Assembly (NCBI RefSeq): GCF_000264055.1 | Contig: NZ_AJXL01000041.1 | Span: forward strand, 1 to 33,333 | DNA from: Flavobacterium sp. ACAM 123 | GTDB taxonomy: Bacteria; Bacteroidota; Bacteroidia; Flavobacteriales; Flavobacteriaceae | Length of the DNA stretch: 33,333 nucleotides | Reading direction: 5' to 3' | Part shown: positions 24,885 through 33,333 of the stretch, piece by piece | How positions within the stretch are numbered: position 1 is the stretch's first letter | Layout of the letters: the number at the start of each line of letters is the position of its first letter | The notes under the pieces: generated by a model | Told to the model about the DNA's origin: nothing | Database searches by the model: none | The model's input: the letters and a program-made list of their open reading frames with translations, nothing else | Made by a program: the position numbers and the translations under genes

Positions 24885-27800
24885 TTAATTTTTTACGAAT
24901 TTCTTCGCAACTGTTTTTTGACCGTCATTTACTTCTAAGATATAAACTCCAGTTCCTAATTTACTAACGTTTATTCCGTTTTCAGATAATTGTCCTGCGT
25001 CAACTTGTTGACCTAGGAAATTAATAAGACGGTACGTTCCTTTTCTACTATCCGTCATTCTTACGTTTAGGATATTATCCGTAGGGTTTGGATACAGTAC
25101 TACATCTGAAATTGAATTTTCGTTTCCTAAGTCAATTGCAGCTTTTGCAGATGTGATGGTTGTTATTGCCGCAGCACCAATATTAACTGTATAGTCCTCC
25201 ACTTCTCCGTAAGGGAAAGCCTCACATGCAGTTTGTGCCGCGTTGTATTTCATGGACACTCTCATGCGAGTTGTACCTGCTAAAGCTGATGTAGGTACTG
25301 TAAATGTACTTGTTAGGTTTGCGCTACTAGAAGAGGATCCAGAAACCATTTCTTCAGAAGTTTCAAAAGTTCCATTTTGGTTATAATCAATCCAGATCTT
25401 CCAATATTCAGTATAAGCTGTACCACTAAAACCAGCACTAAACAAGATCGTGTTTGAACCATAAGGAAGATTACCTACAAGACTGGTAAAGTTACCATAT
25501 CCAGCATTACCGGCTGTAGTGTTGTTGATGCCTCCTATTGAAACATAATCAATATATTCATCAGCTACAGAGTTTCCTTTAGACGTACAATATACCAGTG
25601 TATTATTTAATGTAGTTACATTTATCACGTTACTTGTGGCAGATATGTTTCCAGCAGCATCTTTCGCTTTTACAGAGAAGGTGTAAGCCGTGTTTGCAGT
25701 TAATCCAGTGACAGCATAGGAAGTGCTAGTTACCGTTGCTTTCAAGGTACTACCTTGATATACATTATATCCAGTTACCGCTACGTTATCCGTAGAAGCG
25801 TTCCATGATAAATTTGTAGTTGTTGTAGTTGTTCCAGAAGCAGCTAAGTTTGAGGGTGTAGATGGTGCCGTCAAATCTGCTGCACTGGCCGTAATATTTA
25901 CTGTGTAATCCTCCACTTCACCATAAGAAATGGCTTCACAAGGAGTTGGAATTGCATTGTACTTCATCGACACTCTCATGCGCGTTGCTCCGGTATTCGC
26001 TGATGTTGGTACAGTAAACGAACCTGATACGGGTGTTGTTTGAGATATCGCTTTACTCCAAACTAATTCTCCAGCATCGCTAAAGTCACCATTTTTATTG
26101 TAATCGATCCATACGGCATAGCCTTCGTTGTATTTTGTTGCAGGCCATGTTGGTGTAATTGTAATTGTGCTTGAAGCTCCTTTAGTTAAGCTAGTCGAAA
26201 TGGAAGTATAATCACTATAACCGTTGCCACCAGTAGTTGTATTGTTTATTGTTCCCAATTGAACTTTGCTGATATATTCATCAGCCACACTATTTCCTTT
26301 TGAAGCACAGTAATTTAGAACTCCATAAGCGGAACCAACACCTACAGCGTAAAATGCATTGGTAGTAGCTATAACTTCAGGAGATCCAGCACCGTATAAG
26401 TCTGATGCCGCTTGAATACCATAAGTTCTGGCATTAGCATAAGTAGAATTAGCAGATAGATAAACACTTTCTAAACGATACGCTATTTTTGCAGCCTTAT
26501 CAATATTTATTCCCGTAACATTATACGAGTTTCCAATGTCATTTGTTCCTGATTTTCCTATCGTCAAGATGTAAAACCAATGATTTAGAACGCCACTGTT
26601 TGTATGCACCCCGCAGTAGTCATTGGCTTGTGTTGGAGTACCACATTCGATTGTTTTCCAGTATGTGCCTCCATAAGTATCAGGTTGTCCTTCAGATTTT
26701 GGGTTGCTCATAGAACGCAAGGCTAAACGTCCTGCTCGTCTTTCTATGTCTTCTCCAATTAACCAGGTGGATTTTCCAGGCGCTGCATAATATTCGATAC
26801 AAGCCCCCCAAATATCAGAAAAGGCTTCATTCATTGCACCAGATTCTTTTTGATAAGCTAAATTTGCTGTTTTTTCACAAACGGCATGACCAATTTCGTG
26901 AGCAGCGACATCAAGTGAAGTTAAAGCATCAAAATAGGTGTCGCTTCCGTCTCCATAGGTCATAACGCTACCATTCCAGTAGGCGTTGTCATAAGCAAGG
27001 TCATAATGCACGTAACTTTTTATAGCTGCGCCTAAATTGTCAAAACTGTTTCTTCCGTGAACGGTAGACAAATAGTCAAACGTTTTTTCTGCGCCCCAAT
27101 GTGCGTCAAGTGCAGCATTGTCTTTATTTGCATTGTTAAATTCTGCAGCACTCCAGTTATTGTCGCTATCTGTAAAATTTACTGCGGTACCATAATTGGT
27201 TCCTTTTTTCATATTATACGTCTGAATACCGTTTCCCCGTGTAGCATCAGATAAAATATAAGAAGAACCGCTGAAAGCAGTTTGGATTGACAGGGTTCCG
27301 CTGTATCTTGTTGCTGCATTTGCTGAAACAAAAAGCGCTTTGGCAGCTTTTGTGTTTGTTGCTCCTTTCGCATTTATCGAACTATCTTTTCCATGGCTAT
27401 ATTCACCAAGGTGCTTGATTGTGGCGTTATAGTACAACGCTTCGCCAGTTATTGCGTCAATATATAAGTCACCGCGGCTAACAGGACTTGTTGCATAGAT
27501 GTCAAATTTGTAGGCTAGGCGAACTTTTTGGTCCGTATTTTTTTCTCCTTGATCAATCATGGAAGGAAGAAAAACTAATTCGCCTTCCGGTTTATAGTAG
27601 CCTATTTTTGAGGCGTTCTCTGGATTTTCCCATAAGTATTTTGAAGCGCCTATATGATTGACCGCTTTCTTAAATGCTGTTGTTTTGGAGATGCTTGGAG
27701 TGGTTGCTGCATTTTTAATGTCATAATATTCACCACTCATAGAAGTTAGTTTTCCGTTTTTAGAATGGAGGGAGTAGGTGGCATATTCTACTTTCAGGCC

Positions 27801-28088
27801 TTGGTGGTATAGTTGAAACTTGTCGTGGGAGAAACCTGATCGGTCCGACTCAGATTTTAAAATGGTAAACTTAGAATTGTCTTTTAACTTTAATTGTTCC
27901 GTGAACACTTTTTGAGAATCTGTCGACTTATAAGTGGACTTCTCATTAAAGGTGATTAGCGATGGTTTCCCATTTTCATCAATAACTTTCTGTTTTACAC
28001 TTGTAGAGGAATCTTGGGCGTTCCCTTCAATAGCAAATAGCGATACGCTTATTACAAGCGCAATTTTACCGAGTAATTTTGTTTTCAT
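24885..28088 (-). CDS. Secreted M4 (thermolysin-like) metalloprotease with GEVED, FN3 and T9SS sorting domains
   Basis: The 1067-residue protein begins with a signal peptide ([20 protein letters not shown]) and an FTP/PepSY-type propeptide to about residue 230. The thermolysin domain follows with zinc ligands His397 and His401 (HEIGH) and Glu421 in GAMNEAFSD, and [12 protein letters not shown] further on. Then come two GEVED-type domains (about 588-730 and 833-967, each starting [13 protein letters not shown] and ending [10 protein letters not shown]) on either side of a fibronectin III domain (about 735-826). The C-terminal type IX sorting domain runs from about 993 ([14 protein letters not shown] to VAKKFVKN). 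It would be exported, activated by propeptide cleavage, and released or anchored at the cell surface. Confidence 0.95.
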   Translation of the reverse strand: MKTKLLGKIALVISVSLFAIEGNAQDSSTSVKQKVIDENGKPSLITFNEKSTYKSTDSQKVFTEQLKLKDNSKFTILKSESDRSGFSHDKFQLYHQGLKVEYATYSLHSKNGKLTSMSGEYYDIKNAATTPSISKTTAFKKAVNHIGASKYLWENPENASKIGYYKPEGELVFLPSMIDQGEKNTDQKVRLAYKFDIYATSPVSRGDLYIDAITGEALYYNATIKHLGEYSHGKDSSINAKGATNTKAAKALFVSANAATRYSGTLSIQTAFSGSSYILSDATRGNGIQTYNMKKGTNYGTAVNFTDSDNNWSAAEFNNANKDNAALDAHWGAEKTFDYLSTVHGRNSFDNLGAAIKSYVHYDLAYDNAYWNGSVMTYGDGSDTYFDALTSLDVAAHEIGHAVCEKTANLAYQKESGAMNEAFSDIWGACIEYYAAPGKSTWLIGEDIERRAGRLALRSMSNPKSEGQPDTYGGTYWKTIECGTPTQANDYCGVHTNSGVLNHWFYILTIGKSGTNDIGNSYNVTGINIDKAAKIAYRLESVYLSANSTYANARTYGIQAASDLYGAGSPEVIATTNAFYAVGVGSAYGVLNYCASKGNSVADEYISKVQLGTINNTTTGGNGYSDYTSISTSLTKGASSTITITPTWPATKYNEGYAVWIDYNKNGDFSDAGELVWSKAISQTTPVSGSFTVPTSANTGATRMRVSMKYNAIPTPCEAISYGEVEDYTVNITASAADLTAPSTPSNLAASGTTTTTTNLSWNASTDNVAVTGYNVYQGSTLKATVTSTSYAVTGLTANTAYTFSVKAKDAAGNISATSNVINVTTLNNTLVYCTSKGNSVADEYIDYVSIGGINNTTAGNAGYGNFTSLVGNLPYGSNTILFSAGFSGTAYTEYWKIWIDYNQNGTFETSEEMVSGSSSSSANLTSTFTVPTSALAGTTRMRVSMKYNAAQTACEAFPYGEVEDYTVNIGAAAITTITSAKAAIDLGNENSISDVVLYPNPTDNILNVRMTDSRKGTYRLINFLGQQVDAGQLSENGINVSKLGTGVYILEVNDGQKTVAKKFVKN

Positions 28089-28133
28089 TTGGTTGTAGGT
28101 TAAATGTTAATAAAATAATAAAATTTTCATTTT

Positions 28134-28166
28134 CAAATTTAACATAAAAAGTAAGAAAAGGAACAA
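28134..28166 (-). promoter_or_regulatory. Candidate promoter of the M4 protease gene
   Basis: On the minus strand TTG (28166-28164) is followed by 22 nt and TAAATTTG (28141-28134), a match to the Bacteroidota -33/-7 pattern. The -7 box ends 45 nt before the protease ATG. Confidence 0.5.
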
Positions 28167-28737
28167 TATTTATTGTTTATTTTACGCTTCATCGGATTTA
28201 TATGTACATAAACGTGAAAAAGTCTGCCCTAGCGGTAGATGTTTAAATTTTTATTTTTCGAAAATTTGAGGGAATAGTTCAGCTTTTGGCAGTACTTTAT
28301 GTATTTGGCTAATTCGAATGTAGAAATGTAGTATTTTGCGTGTAGAATCCGATTTGAGTGTTTTCTGGCAATACGATACACTTAAATTTTTTATATTAGT
28401 ATTTTAGGATGCATTGTATCAATAATAGCAGAGAATAATGATTTTTTATGGCAAGAAAGGGGAGCAATTTAATATTACTTTCAAGTTTAAAAGTATGGGA
28501 TAGGTAACGGCAAAATTGATAATGAGGTCCTGTGGGAATTATTTACTTAAGCATCAAGAATTTTTCAGAGTAACGCTAATTGCAAACAAAATTCGTTTGC
28601 AAAATAAACCAAAAGTAATCCAAAGTGAATCAAGGTGGTATTTGAGTTCTGCTATTTATTGAGGATTTGTATGGGTTTGTAAAGAATTGACGTTTTCTTT
28701 TCAGGGGAATGGGTGAGCGCTTATTTATAGTTTTTAG
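28167..28737. other. Gene-free gap between M4 protease and usher genes
   Basis: About 570 nt with no open frame of note on either strand. The only clear structure is TTGCAAAC/GTTTGCAA (28580-28587 with 28595-28602), an 8-bp perfect stem with a 7-nt loop, 135 nt beyond the usher stop. It lacks a T-tail, so it is more likely a 3' UTR structure or operator than a classic terminator. The rest is A/T-rich without recognisable promoter pairs. Confidence 0.5.
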
Positions 28738-31356
28738 TTACTCTTGGTAAAGTATAAATTCAAGATTATCCACATAGGCGCCATCAGTACCATTGTCGAT
28801 TATAAAATCAGTGTTTTTAGTTTCGGTTCTAAAATGCAATTTTTGTAATTGAACCGAATCTACTTTGGCAGAATAGTATCCTGATGTTAAACCCAGATAG
28901 CTAAAATAACCATCGAATTCAGAAAGAACGGAGGCAACAAAATCAGTATCATTCTTATAAATATTTATTTTTAAACCAGCAATTCCGGTCAACTGCCCTT
29001 TCTCGCTGCGTTGTACCATTCCAGCAACTTCTCCCACAACTGATATAGGAATTTCAACTGTTCTCAGTTGATTGGGATTCAGTGTAATATTTAAAGTTTT
29101 GTTTTCTAGTCGCCAAGCAATATTATTTACTTTTGACGTGTCAAAAGTGACGAAATTCTTCAAATAGGGCTCTAAATCCGAAATTATAGTGGTTCCTTCG
29201 CTTTGGTCCAGGATTTTCTGACCACCATTCAGAGCGACTTCTAAGCCTTTTACAGGCTGTTCGCCAAAGTCTCGTTTGCCGTTTCCGTTTGTATCTAAAA
29301 AAGGTATAAACTTCACGCTCGCTTTGCCAATGCTCGTACCATTATTAAATGCTACAAAATCAGCATTTGGTTCATAAATCAAACTGCCGCTCGCTGATTG
29401 TGTAAAGGAAACGCCATTGTTATCGATATTGCTCGATACTCCCGCATTTGCATACTGAAGATTATATTGAAAACCGAGTTGTACAGACGTATTTTTACTT
29501 TTAAAATCATGGTTAAAGGAAGCTTGAAGGGATCCTTTTTTAAAAACGCGTTTTCGCAGTTGTGCTTGCACTGTCGTTATTTCGGCTCTATTGTAGTCAT
29601 ATCTAATGTTAGGCGTAAGAGAAAATCCTTTGGGTAATCTAAACGAGCTGGACAAGTTACTAAAGACAAAAGGTTTTTTGGTTTCTGTAAAAAAAGAATT
29701 TGTCGTTAAATTGAAGTTGAAGTTGTACAGCCGCCCAGACAATGCTAATTCTGATTGCATAAAACTACTAGTGGCAAAAACTGTTTGTTGCAATGAGAAA
29801 CGAGACACGCCTGAGAAATGAGAAGTACGTATTGGGATGTTTAAGCTGGCTTTCCGGAGTTCTGAATAACTAAAGCGTACCGCGTCTTGATCCTTGTCGT
29901 ACTTAGTATAGTCAAGATTCAATCGCATGTTATTTGGCGTAGAATAGTTGAGGTTCCCCGTATATTTTACTTTAGAAAAATAAGCTCCTGAAACAAATAA
30001 TTGATTGGCTAATCGAATCGAAGTCCCAAAATAAGGAATGACTTTATTCTTTTCTATCGAGGAAACATATTCAACACCGCCTTCAAGCGTGATGTAATCT
30101 GAAAGACCGTAGTTGGCTTTAGCATTTGCAAAGAAACTATTTTTACCATCCTCTATGATGCCTGAACTGAGGTTGTATTCTAGCCTATGCTTTGGAAGGA
30201 AATAAAAAGGGATTTGAAATTCTTTCGTAGATTGCTCCTCTTCACCCCAAGGCCCATAATACCTTACAGAAATAGCTGTTTTGCCATAGAGAAGTGGCAC
30301 TGTAAAGGAGAAAAATCCAGAGGCATCCGCTTTTGTGTAATTGACTAAGCGGTCGTTGATGTAAAGTTCTACTGTCCAGTCTGGTTTAGTATAATCGCTC
30401 ACTATGTAAGTACCAAAGGAGGTTCTAGCGGTGGTTGTTGCATTTGTAATTTGAAAGCCTATGGTAGGATTAATGAGAGTAGCCGTTAGGGAAGAGGCTA
30501 CTTTTCCCGCTGCTATCTGAGTAAGGTATTTGTTGTCGTTATCGACATAACGCCAGCGATAAAATTGGTTTCTTAAGGAAACGGGTTGATTGTTGCCGTA
30601 GTTGAAGGCGCTTGTAAATTCTCCGCCAGCCAGCATCCCTCCTAGACCGAGGCGGAGCTGTTGTTGGTTTATGCCGTTTGAACGTTGGATGGTATTTACC
30701 GCCCAGTCTGCAGCGGCAAAATGAAATAAAGGTTTATCTCTACTAAAAGTAGTGTCAGCTGTAAAGCCGTATTTGAGAGTGTTGATATTGTCTCGCATCA
30801 GTTGTAACCGAGCTTCGCGCACTGCTGGAAGCTCTAATCTAGAAGACATGGAAACAGATAAGTCTCTAAAAGAAAAGCTGTTTTCTAATCCAAAGATCGA
30901 GTCGAAATAGTTTGCTCTTAAAAATAAATTAGTGGGGGTGCGTACTAATACATCTGCTAGTAGTGCAATATCTTGTCCTTTGTAGTTCACGACATGCGCC
31001 GTCTCATTTATATGGAAGATATTATTTTGATTGATGAAAAATCCATCTATTGTACTAAAATCATCAGCAACTTCATTTTTTATTTTTAAAAAGTCCAACA
31101 CCTCTGGGATGGATAAATAAACTTCTTGATTGTCGTTTATCAATGCAGTAATTTCAATCGTTCCTGCATGCTGTACCGTTAAGGTTACTAAAACTTCGTC
31201 ATACTTTGGGCTCTGTGCTACTGCGGTAACAGTAGCCTGGAATAACAGGAAAAAAGATACGAATTTAAAAAAAGGTATTTTTTTGTTAAAAACTCGGCTG
31301 AAAGCAAGCAAATGTTGTGTAAATTCTATATTTCCATCAGGGGCCCGAGTGCACAT
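28738..31356 (-). CDS. Outer-membrane usher-like protein of a chaperone-usher fibre system
   Basis: The 872-residue protein ends a pilin-chaperone-usher array. A hydrophobic signal segment (FFKFVSFFLLFQATVTAVAQ) is followed by an N-terminal periplasmic domain (QEVYLSIPEVLDFLKIKN) and long stretches of alternating beta-strand pattern typical of a large barrel. A plug-like immunoglobulin segment, VELYINDRLVNYTKADASG, lies at about residues 325-345. The C-terminal part has a Ca-binding-like DTNGNGKRDFGE (about 684) and a carboxypeptidase-regulatory-like beta sandwich. Ushers bind chaperone-pilin complexes and thread the fibre through the outer membrane. The ATG at 31356 gives an unusually long n-region; TTG at 31311 is an alternative. 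Assignment to a usher subfamily needs a profile search. Confidence 0.75.
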   Translation of the reverse strand: MCTRAPDGNIEFTQHLLAFSRVFNKKIPFFKFVSFFLLFQATVTAVAQSPKYDEVLVTLTVQHAGTIEITALINDNQEVYLSIPEVLDFLKIKNEVADDFSTIDGFFINQNNIFHINETAHVVNYKGQDIALLADVLVRTPTNLFLRANYFDSIFGLENSFSFRDLSVSMSSRLELPAVREARLQLMRDNINTLKYGFTADTTFSRDKPLFHFAAADWAVNTIQRSNGINQQQLRLGLGGMLAGGEFTSAFNYGNNQPVSLRNQFYRWRYVDNDNKYLTQIAAGKVASSLTATLINPTIGFQITNATTTARTSFGTYIVSDYTKPDWTVELYINDRLVNYTKADASGFFSFTVPLLYGKTAISVRYYGPWGEEEQSTKEFQIPFYFLPKHRLEYNLSSGIIEDGKNSFFANAKANYGLSDYITLEGGVEYVSSIEKNKVIPYFGTSIRLANQLFVSGAYFSKVKYTGNLNYSTPNNMRLNLDYTKYDKDQDAVRFSYSELRKASLNIPIRTSHFSGVSRFSLQQTVFATSSFMQSELALSGRLYNFNFNLTTNSFFTETKKPFVFSNLSSSFRLPKGFSLTPNIRYDYNRAEITTVQAQLRKRVFKKGSLQASFNHDFKSKNTSVQLGFQYNLQYANAGVSSNIDNNGVSFTQSASGSLIYEPNADFVAFNNGTSIGKASVKFIPFLDTNGNGKRDFGEQPVKGLEVALNGGQKILDQSEGTTIISDLEPYLKNFVTFDTSKVNNIAWRLENKTLNITLNPNQLRTVEIPISVVGEVAGMVQRSEKGQLTGIAGLKINIYKNDTDFVASVLSEFDGYFSYLGLTSGYYSAKVDSVQLQKLHFRTETKNTDFIIDNGTDGAYVDNLEFILYQE

Positions 31357-31472
31357 AACAACTTTTATATTTTAGGATAATCTTGCACAGAGGAATAGCA
31401 AGAGCTTATTTGAAATTTTCTAGGGACTTGTAATTTCAAACCTTTTAAGGACTACAAATATTCGAAGCTAGA

Positions 31473-32322
31473 TTAGTTAAAAAATAGTGACGCTTGATTT
31501 AAATTTAGAGTGGCTTTAGCATAATGATTTGATTGATCTATAGTGGTGAAATTTACTTGTAATTCTCCTTTAGAATAATCTATGTTTTTGCTGTTATCTA
31601 GTTTTATTTTTGTTTTTAACAGTGTGCCTGGACTATAAATAGCAAACCCTTGTACAGTAGCTACTTTATGCGTTATTCCTTCTGTAGAAATATGGTTGAC
31701 TTCTACATTACCATAGGCGGAGCGATTTCCTTGACGGTTAACATTTAAGGATAGTGTAACGCTATCGTCTTGTGATTTATCAAGTACTAGATTAGTTAAC
31801 TGAACAGTGGTAGTGTCATCGCCTATGTTAATAATATTAGCGATGGAAAGTCCAAATACTGGAAGCAAATTAACATTTAATCCTTGCGTTTTATGATGGA
31901 CGGTGTCAATAGCTTTTTTCTTTAGTAGGGTTGCTTTTTTAATTGCTCTAAAATAAAGATGGGAACGGTATTCGCCTTGTTTTAAATCATTGGTCTTGAT
32001 GAGTTGTATTTTAACGGTTTGGTATCCATTAGGGGCTAAGGTTATGGTGCGCGGAAAATACCGCAGGTAAGGTGAGGCAAATTGTTGGTTGGGCTGTGGG
32101 TTTTCAATTGAGTTGAAACTGCCGTCTTCTCCCATTCTAATTTCAATATAGGATATAGCGTATGTTGCTGTGTCTTTTCCGGTATTATTTAGATAAACTG
32201 TTGCCGCTCTGTTTTCAATGCCGTCAAAGACAGTACGTTTTGGAAAAACTTCTAAATTTCCTTGTGCAATTATCGGATAGGTGAAACACAAAAAAAGGAT
32301 TAGTAATATGCTTTTTTTTCAT
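31473..32322 (-). CDS. PapD-like periplasmic pilus chaperone, start out of frame by one base
   Basis: The mature protein has the two-domain chaperone pattern: FPKRTVFDGIENRAATVYLNNTG with the N-terminal basic residue region, then ASPYLRYFPRTITLAPNGYQTVKIQL and GEYRSHLYFRAI of the first Ig domain, and a shorter second domain ending ATLNLNQASLFFN. Such chaperones donate a strand to pilin subunits and deliver them to the usher. The continuous frame starts only at TTG 32291 (272 residues), which leaves no proper signal peptide. Upstream in the same frame lie KKSILLILFLC..., a perfect signal peptide, but the ATG at 32322-32320 is one base out of frame because of an A8 run. With A7 the protein would be 282 residues, with cleavage after IIAQ. 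It follows the pilin terminator. Confidence 0.78.
32312..32319 (-). repeat. A8 homopolymer directly after the chaperone start codon
   Basis: Minus strand ATG then eight As. One A fewer puts the start codon in frame with the signal peptide. In-frame reading upstream meets TGA overlapping the ATG, so no other standard start rescues the signal peptide. This is a simple slipped-strand target. Confidence 0.8.
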
Positions 32323-32380
32323 TCATAAACAAAGATGTTTTGACGTAATTAACAGGAGTGGGTGGTAAGCTGCATTGATT

Positions 32381-32413
32381 AAAAAACAGAGTGCTCCGCT
32401 GGGAGCACTCTGT
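32381..32413 (-). terminator. Strong hairpin terminator between pilin and chaperone genes
   Basis: ACAGAGTGCTCC (32386-32397) pairs perfectly with GGAGCACTCTGT (32402-32413) around a GCTG loop. On the minus strand it runs into six Ts. It begins 11 nt after the pilin stop and about 60 nt before the chaperone start. It probably ends most pilin transcripts and allows low-level readthrough into the assembly genes, giving an excess of subunit. Confidence 0.85.
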
Positions 32414-32424
32414 AGTGAAATAAA

Positions 32425-32946
32425 TTAAAGGTAATTTACAGTGACTATTAAGTCTGCTGTATTTGTGTAGTTGTCAGCTGCTTGAGCAGCGCCTACAGTT
32501 AGGGTACCCCCTACCGTTAGTACTTGTGTACCTCCTGTCAGAGCACCACTTCCACTTGGTGTGCTAGTAAAACTTCCCAAAGTCATTTCTTTTGTGGCAT
32601 CTGCTGTACCCTTAAGTGTAATAGCAGATGTTGGTAAGGTAATGGCATACGTGTAAGCTCCCTGGCCATTTACTGTGAACTTTGCTGCTGCAACTGGGCC
32701 AGCTATTGTTGGTAATGCTGCACCATCAGCTGCAGTTCGTACTCCGGCAGGAGTCATTACTACAGTTCCGGCAGTTGTGGATGAAACAGTTATATTACCA
32801 AAGTTCAAACCATTATCATTAGTGATTGAAATTGGAGTCACAACAGTCGCACCAGATGGTGCAGCTTGCGAAGCTTGTGCATTAGCAGTTGTTGAAACGG
32901 CAACTACAGCCGTGATAAGCGTAACGATAGAGATAATTTTTCTCAT
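32425..32946 (-). CDS. DUF4402-type putative pilin subunit
   Basis: The 173-residue protein has a signal peptide (MRKIISIVTLITAVVAVSTT, cleavage near ANAQA). The mature chain is Ala/Thr/Gly-rich and beta-stranded, with the DUF4402 opening (VVTPISITNDNGLNFGNI) and ending in the VTVNYL terminal strand. There is no cysteine, so it lacks the disulfide of classical FimA pilins. DUF4402 proteins resemble spore-coat-U-like and archaic chaperone-usher subunits, and the chaperone and usher genes follow directly. The N-terminal strand before LNFGNI is a natural donor strand. Only one subunit gene is seen; a tip adhesin may be elsewhere or absent. Confidence 0.82.
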   Translation of the reverse strand: MRKIISIVTLITAVVAVSTTANAQASQAAPSGATVVTPISITNDNGLNFGNITVSSTTAGTVVMTPAGVRTAADGAALPTIAGPVAAAKFTVNGQGAYTYAITLPTSAITLKGTADATKEMTLGSFTSTPSGSGALTGGTQVLTVGGTLTVGAAQAADNYTNTADLIVTVNYL

Positions 32947-33002
32947 GATAGGTAATGATTTAGGTTAAAATAATTCTTAGATTTAAGTATCTAATGATGG
33001 TA

Positions 33003-33051
33003 CAAAGATCAGTCAATATTATCGATTAAAAGCATGTTTTATCGATTAAAA
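33003..33051 (-). promoter_or_regulatory. Pilin promoter region with two ATCGAT-centred direct repeats
   Basis: The 13-mer TTATCGATTAAAA occurs at 33019-33031 and again at 33039-33051, exactly 20 nt apart, about two helical turns. A near-consensus -7 box (minus strand GATCTTTG, 33010-33003, one mismatch to TAnnTTTG) lies just downstream toward the pilin ATG. The boxes would cover the -33 region, as expected for a regulator operator. Confidence 0.5.
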
Positions 33052-33308
33052 ACACTATTTAACAATTTTAACAGTATTACACTAGTGTTTTATAGGAATA
33101 GTCTAATCTGGCTAAATTAAGTCTACGTTTTTAGAAATAAAAAATGAATTGTGTTTTTTTGAATTATGTAAAAAAGCTAGAAATCGTTTGTTTTACTGCC
33201 TGTGCGTGCGTTTATTTTAAAATTTAAAGACCAGCAGCTAGCTTGTAAAGATCGAACGACTGGACATTTAATACAAGCAACGGCTGCTGTAGTGAGTAAT
33301 ATTCATAC
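33052..33308. other. Non-coding right end with an imperfect inverted repeat
   Basis: No gene with a start codon is seen. The main structure is an interrupted inverted repeat: AGCAG (33233-33237) and GCTTGTA (33241-33247) against TACAAGC (33272-33278) and CTGCT (33284-33288). Its base composition is richer in G+C than the A/T-rich stretch before it. A remnant of a neighbouring gene or a small repeat element is possible. Confidence 0.35.
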
Positions 33309-33333
33309 AAAAAAGAGGCTGTTCAATGAACAG
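33309..33333 (-). terminator. Terminator hairpin cut by the window edge
   Basis: A6 (33309-33314) then GAGG and CTGTTC-AAT-GAACAG (33319-33333). The stem probably continues with CCTC beyond the edge. Read on the minus strand it would end in six Ts, so it should terminate a minus-strand gene to the right, separating it from the pilin locus. Confidence 0.55.

Noticed and set aside
28440..28510. Short ATG frame (19 codons) in the gap between protease and usher
   Set aside because: Too short, no conservation evidence, no supporting promoter.
33181..33333. Plus-strand open frame running off the right edge
   Set aside because: No ATG, no leader, and a terminator hairpin lies inside it; not supported as a gene.
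1..33333. CRISPR array, tRNA, rRNA or complete insertion sequence
   Set aside because: No regularly spaced repeats, cloverleaf with CCA-type end, rRNA signature or transposase was seen on either strand by eye; a tRNAscan or ISfinder search would be decisive.

Overview
The window looks like chromosome from a Flavobacterium-type member of the Bacteroidota. The signs are low G+C, A-rich leaders instead of strong Shine-Dalgarno sites, promoter elements of the Bacteroidota type (TTTG-N19-TAnnTTTG upstream of the cytochrome gene at 19461-19491), a type IX secretion sorting domain on a large protease, and protein sequences that read as flavobacterial throughout. No rRNA, tRNA, CRISPR array or complete insertion sequence was seen. 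Left part (1-7159): a truncated S41 processing protease and rnpA on the minus strand; a lipid pair on the plus strand (PlsC acyltransferase and acyl-ACP desaturase) followed by an HD phosphohydrolase; then minus-strand genes for a small unknown protein, a crotonase and an NtrY-like sensor kinase. Centre (6608-19445): a nearly complete heme pathway in two divergent blocks. On the minus strand, hemH (ferrochelatase), a MATE transporter and hemJ (protoporphyrinogen oxidase) form a tightly packed set, with an AraC-type regulator behind hemH. On the plus strand run hemA, a LOG-family gene, hemC, hemD, hemE, an unknown 126-residue gene, hemF and hemB; hemL is not in the window. The hemH-MATE-hemJ region carries an ancient tandem duplication of about 1.48 kb. 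It left a second MATE copy, now broken by one extra base in a homopolymer, and a small scar in which the start of hemJ is joined in frame to the end of hemH at a 6-base microhomology. A pair of REP-like palindromes in opposite orientation has entered the hemD-hemE junction and lengthened both proteins. Middle right (19446-24769): a lipoprotein cytochrome c with an excellent promoter, an O6-alkylguanine-DNA alkyltransferase, a DEDDy 3'-5' exonuclease, a double-NBD peptide-type ABC ATPase without its permeases, and an incomplete phosphorelay pair (REC-PAS-DHp protein lacking an ATPase domain, overlapped by a lone REC protein). Right (24885-33333, minus strand): a 1067-residue secreted M4 metalloprotease with GEVED, fibronectin III and T9SS sorting domains, then a compact chaperone-usher-like surface fibre locus: DUF4402-type pilin, PapD-like chaperone and FimD/PapC-like usher. 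This locus is the most interesting part. Chaperone-usher fibres are best known from Proteobacteria. The pilin is separated from the assembly genes by a strong terminator hairpin, two identical ATCGAT-centred boxes sit 20 bp apart over its promoter region, and the chaperone's signal peptide is out of frame with its ATG because of one extra A in an A8 run directly after the start codon. That last feature is either a sequencing error or a phase-variation switch.
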